Of a stretch of DNA of 32,325 nucleotides, positions 28,403 through 32,325 are shown in pieces. The position numbers and the translations under genes are program-made. Origin of the DNA: Oscillospiraceae bacterium (GTDB taxonomy: Bacteria; Bacillota; Clostridia; Oscillospirales; Ruminococcaceae). The stretch lies in the NCBI GenBank assembly GCA_022769365.1, contig JALEJO010000047.1, positions 1-32,325 of the forward strand, given 5' to 3'. A model generated the notes under the pieces. It had not been told where the DNA came from, made no database searches, and saw only the letters and a program-made list of their open reading frames with translations. The first letter of the stretch is position 1; each line of letters begins with the position of its first letter.

Positions 28403-29347
28403 ATGAAAGCACTTGTTATCGGTGCGGCCGGATTTGTAGGCGGCCATCTTATAAGGCATCTTGCCTGTGAATGTGGTTTCAGCGTGTATGCGACAAAGCT
28501 TGCACATGAGAGCCTTGAAACTCCGGATGCTGAAATATATAATCTCGATATTCTTGATGCGGAGGCTGTGGCTGAACTCCTTGAAAAAATAAAGCCGGAT
28601 CAGATTTACCATCTGGCAGCACAGAGTTCGGTAAAGCTGTCATGGGACAAACCTCAGCTTACCGCTGATATAAACATAAAGGGAACGATTAATGTTCTTG
28701 AAGCTGTAAGAAATTCAGGTTACTCCCCTGAAGTTCTTCTTGTAGGTTCAGGTGAAGAGTACGGTTATCTTAAGCCGGAGGAGATACCGGTAAAGGAGGA
28801 TACCCTTCTTCGTGCCGGAAATATTTATGCGGCTACAAAGGCCTGTCAGGGAATGCTTGGAGAGATATATGCCAGAGCATACGGAATGAATGTAATCATG
28901 GTTCGTGCATTTAACCATATAGGACCGGGACAGTCGGATATATTTGTTATTTCAGACTTTTGCAGACAGGTTGTTATGGCTGAACTCGGAAAGAAGGAAC
29001 CGGTTCTCAGTGTCGGTAACCTTGAAGCTGAACGTGACTTTACCGATGTACGTGATATTGTAAGAGCGTACTCTGCTCTTATGAAGGACGGAAAACCGGG
29101 GCAGACGTATAACGTTGGCAGCGGCAGAGCGGAAAGCATACGCAGCATGCTTGACAGAATACTGAAAAAATCATCAGTAAGCATAGAGGTTGTACAGGAC
29201 AGCTCGCGGATGAGACCGAGTGATGTGCCTTCAATTGCTGCTGATATAACGAGAATAAAGGAAGATACCGGATGGTGTCCTGAGATACCTATTGACAGTA
29301 CGATAGACGATATTATGGAATACTGGAGACTAAAGGAGAAATCATGA
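28403..29347 (+). CDS. NAD-dependent epimerase/dehydratase, probable GDP-4-keto-6-deoxy-mannose reductase (RMD-like)
   Basis: VIGAAGFVGGHLIRHLA, HLAAQSSVKLSWDKP, GSGEEYG, YAATKACQ, RAFNHIGPGQSDIFVISDFCRQV. Confidence 0.85.
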   Translation: MKALVIGAAGFVGGHLIRHLACECGFSVYATKLAHESLETPDAEIYNLDILDAEAVAELLEKIKPDQIYHLAAQSSVKLSWDKPQLTADINIKGTINVLEAVRNSGYSPEVLLVGSGEEYGYLKPEEIPVKEDTLLRAGNIYAATKACQGMLGEIYARAYGMNVIMVRAFNHIGPGQSDIFVISDFCRQVVMAELGKKEPVLSVGNLEAERDFTDVRDIVRAYSALMKDGKPGQTYNVGSGRAESIRSMLDRILKKSSVSIEVVQDSSRMRPSDVPSIAADITRIKEDTGWCPEIPIDSTIDDIMEYWRLKEKS

Positions 29348-32265
29348 AAAAAACGATAGCATTTATTACAGCACTGCTTGTAACAGCCTCATATGGCAAT
29401 GCAGTGTTTGCCGCTGAAAACGACAGCCCAGCTGAAACTGAAGTTTCACAGACAGAGGCTGTATCTGAAGAAAAAGATGAGGCCTCTGAAGGACAGAACG
29501 GAGGTTCTGATGAAACAGGGAACGGTTCGGAAGAAGAAACAGTTCAGACAGAGCCTGATAAACAGCCTGGTGAAATTACGGAAAGTACTGAAGAATCTGA
29601 ACCGGAAAACAATGATGAATCTGTAAATGATGAAAATACAGATGAAGGCGAGACTGAAGCTCATCCTTCTGAAGAAGAGAAATTTACTGAAGAGGAGTTT
29701 ATAAAGCGAATCTATCGCATTGCCCTTGAAAGAGAGGCAGATGAAGGCGGTCTTGCAACATGGAAGGGACACCTTGATTCAGGAAGAATGACAGCAGCGG
29801 ATGTTGTAAGATGTATTGTTTCAAGTAATGAATATAGTAAAAAGGAAAAAACCGATGAAGAATTCGTTCAGATGGTATGGATTCTTATGACCGACAGCGA
29901 GTACAGTGATGAAGCTGCCGCACAGATGACAGGGAGACTGGCCGCAGGATACTCAAGAACTGAGATTCAGAGAGTGCTTGAGAGCAGCAGAAGCTTTACT
30001 GAACTGTGCAGCAGATACGGCATTGAACGAAGCGGCAGATACGTGCATGATGATCTGAAAAAATTTGCCGGTTTCCTTACTGAAGGTGAGTATGAGCAGG
30101 AAATGCTTGTATGGAAACTTCAGGATAAAAACATAAGTGCATCAGAACTTCTGGAGGACTACTACACAAGGAAAACCTACCCTTTCGATGAAGAAGGTAT
30201 AAGGGAATATGTTTCTGATATGTACACAACGGTTCTTGTAAGAGACGAAGTTCCGGAGTCAGGACTTGAACATTGGAGCAGATATCTGAGATACGGTATG
30301 AGCAGCAGATTTGTTCTCAGAGGATTTGTAATGTCTGAGGAATTCAGAAGCAAATGCAGCCTCTGGGAAATAAACAGCGGAGTCATCACTGTAAATGAAA
30401 ACAGGGATATGAATGCCGGTGTAACAGAATTTGTCCAGAGGATATACAATATCTGTCTTGGCAGGAGAGCTGATGTAAACGGGCTTAATACCTGGACCGG
30501 ACACATTAATTCCGGTAGGATGACAGCCTCTGATGTTGTGAAGTCGATTGTTTTCAGTCCGGAGTATAAGTCCCGTAATTCTTCTGATGAGGAATATGTC
30601 AGAATGCTTTTTAGCCTTCTGAAAGATACAGAAGCCAGTGATGCTGAAGTAAGTGAATTTATATCTGAAACACTCGGAAAGGGACATACCCGCGAATCTG
30701 TTTTGAGAAAATTCGGACTTTCCGAAGAATTTACACGCATGTGCGCTGACTTCGGAATCGAACGTGGTGAGATAAAGGTCGGCGGCTGGTCGAGAAACGA
30801 CGGAGGCTTTAAGTGCTATATCAGTCCTGAGACCGGTCTCATGGCGACCGGTGTCCAGATGTTAGGGGACATTCACTGCTTTTTCGACAATGAGGGTTCA
30901 CTTCGTACCGACTGGAGTGATCTTAAAACATTTGTTGACACATCAGATACTCTCTATTCATATAACAGCATGGTTGAAGATATCACAGGTCTTCAGCAGC
31001 AGTATTCATCGCTTGTCAGTGTAAGCGTTATCGGCTCTACAGCTGACGGACGTCAGATTTATGATATGATGATAGGTTCTTCTGATGCCAAAAGGCAGAT
31101 CGTCATTCAGGCAGGCTGTCATGCAAGGGAGTATATGACAAGTCAGGTTCTTATGGCAAATGCAGAAAGATTCCTTAAGAATTACTGGAGCGGTTCCTAT
31201 GCCGGAAAATCCTACAGTGAGCTGCTTGACAGTTACTGCATACATATCATTCCTATGCTTAACCCTGACGGAATAACTCTTTCACAGTATGGTATAAACG
31301 GAATAAACAATCCTTCAGTTAAGGCACGTATAAGAAATATTTACAATAAGGATCTGAGAGAAGGTGTTACATCCCGCAGTTTCGACTCATACCTCAGGTC
31401 GTGGAAGTGCAATGCACTGGGAGTTGACCTTAACAGAAACTTTGACTCTGACTGGGCAGGACAGAATGAGATAAAAAGACCAAGCTGTTCGGGATATGCA
31501 GGAGCTTCAGCTGCTTCGGAAAATGAAGTTAAGGCACTGACAGGACTTGTTGAATCACTCAGTGATGTTCAGGCTGTTGTGAGCTACCATTCATCAGGCT
31601 CATGCGTTTACTGGGCATACCATCAGACCGGAGAATTCAGAAGCGTATGTAATAAAATGGCTTCGGATCTTGGTTCGCTCACAGGTTACTATCTTATAAA
31701 CAGTGATGACAGGGGCGGCGGATGCAGCAACTGGGTCGCAGGAAAGGGATTAAGAGCGGCTACCCTTGAGATAGGTTCAGGTGATTCTCCGCTTCCGCTT
31801 TCACAGTTTTCGGACATATACGAAAGACACAGAAACGTCATTCCTTATCTTCTGAGCATGCCGCTTTACAACGCAAAGGAAATTCAGCATAAAAATAATG
31901 CTGCAGAGTATGTCAGACATCTCTATAACACAATTCTGAGCAGAGAACCTGATGAAAACGGATGGAAGTTCTGGATTGAGAGAATAAATAACGGAAAAAG
32001 TACTCCGGCGGATGAAATCCGGCTTTTTACCGAAAGTACTGAATTCATGAATCATGGATATTCCGATGAGGAATTTATAGGAATTGCATATGAGGCGTTC
32101 TGCAGACGCCGTCCTTCTGATGAAGAGATTTCACAGAATCTTTCCTCACTCGGAGAAGGTTACACAAGGTCATGGATACTCAGCAGACTTGCACATTCAG
32201 ATGAATTCAGGGCTATGTGTGAAGAATACAGCATTTCGGGCGGAGAGGTTACTGTCAGAAACTGA
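29344..32265 (+). CDS. Secreted multidomain M14 zinc carboxypeptidase with DUF4214 repeats and a choline-binding-like repeat
   Basis: Signal peptide; acidic low-complexity linker; DUF4214-like repeats (FIKRIYRIALEREADEGGLATWKGHLDSGRMTAADVVRCIVSSNEYS etc.); TGLMATGVQMLGDIHCFFDNEGSLRTDW; M14 motifs GCHARE, NPDG, DLNRNF, SYHSSG, TLEIG. Confidence 0.88.
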   Translation: MKKTIAFITALLVTASYGNAVFAAENDSPAETEVSQTEAVSEEKDEASEGQNGGSDETGNGSEEETVQTEPDKQPGEITESTEESEPENNDESVNDENTDEGETEAHPSEEEKFTEEEFIKRIYRIALEREADEGGLATWKGHLDSGRMTAADVVRCIVSSNEYSKKEKTDEEFVQMVWILMTDSEYSDEAAAQMTGRLAAGYSRTEIQRVLESSRSFTELCSRYGIERSGRYVHDDLKKFAGFLTEGEYEQEMLVWKLQDKNISASELLEDYYTRKTYPFDEEGIREYVSDMYTTVLVRDEVPESGLEHWSRYLRYGMSSRFVLRGFVMSEEFRSKCSLWEINSGVITVNENRDMNAGVTEFVQRIYNICLGRRADVNGLNTWTGHINSGRMTASDVVKSIVFSPEYKSRNSSDEEYVRMLFSLLKDTEASDAEVSEFISETLGKGHTRESVLRKFGLSEEFTRMCADFGIERGEIKVGGWSRNDGGFKCYISPETGLMATGVQMLGDIHCFFDNEGSLRTDWSDLKTFVDTSDTLYSYNSMVEDITGLQQQYSSLVSVSVIGSTADGRQIYDMMIGSSDAKRQIVIQAGCHAREYMTSQVLMANAERFLKNYWSGSYAGKSYSELLDSYCIHIIPMLNPDGITLSQYGINGINNPSVKARIRNIYNKDLREGVTSRSFDSYLRSWKCNALGVDLNRNFDSDWAGQNEIKRPSCSGYAGASAASENEVKALTGLVESLSDVQAVVSYHSSGSCVYWAYHQTGEFRSVCNKMASDLGSLTGYYLINSDDRGGGCSNWVAGKGLRAATLEIGSGDSPLPLSQFSDIYERHRNVIPYLLSMPLYNAKEIQHKNNAAEYVRHLYNTILSREPDENGWKFWIERINNGKSTPADEIRLFTESTEFMNHGYSDEEFIGIAYEAFCRRRPSDEEISQNLSSLGEGYTRSWILSRLAHSDEFRAMCEEYSISGGEVTVRN

Positions 32266-32297
32266 CGGATATTCATCTTCGGAAGAACAGAAATATA

Positions 32298-32325
32298 GTG
32301 AACGAAAAAATATTTTTTCGTTCAC
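32298..32325. terminator. 28-bp perfect palindrome, probable bidirectional terminator, at the window edge
   Basis: GTGAACGAAAAAAT / ATTTTTTCGTTCAC, 14-bp perfect arms, 32 nt after the carboxypeptidase stop. Confidence 0.6.

Noticed and set aside
30177-30740. 187-aa and 142-aa reverse ORFs
   Set aside because: Antisense to DUF4214 repeats of a well-supported secreted protein; shadow ORFs.

Overview
Low-GC Firmicutes chromosome; the gene content (SpoIIID-type regulator, N-terminal dockerin protein, BspA-like LRR protein, DUF4214 domains) suggests a gut or rumen Clostridia/Ruminococcus-like host. No whole phage, CRISPR array or rRNA was seen. The left part holds a truncated membrane protein missed by the ORF track, spoIIID, a GNAT, an LRR surface protein, two identical tandem tRNA-Lys(UUU) genes, a DEDDh exonuclease, a ThrH-like phosphatase, an XRE/AraC regulator pair, an SDR, an LTA-synthase-like sulfatase, a hot-dog thioesterase and an EAL-PAS protein. 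The middle is a dense housekeeping run: pyrK-pyrD-histidine phosphatase-ruvX-trmL-two flavoproteins-cca. It is followed by a CmpB-type membrane protein, a dockerin-transglutaminase protein, and a PspA cluster with overlooked small ORFs. The right part is an exopolysaccharide operon (sugar-phosphate transferase, gmd, two GT4 enzymes, rmd-like reductase). It is coupled by start/stop overlap to a 973-aa secreted DUF4214/choline-binding-like/M14 carboxypeptidase protein. The most notable non-coding signal is a modular, hairpin-rich, MITE-like repeat family, with three copies or fragments in intergenic regions just upstream of promoters. Other leads are the carboxypeptidase coupled to glycan synthesis, a composition break inside gmd, a possible frameshift or leader ORF on an A7 run, a structured leader RNA candidate, and near-identical promoters for thrH and pyrK. 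All functional names come from reading motifs by eye; no database search was run.
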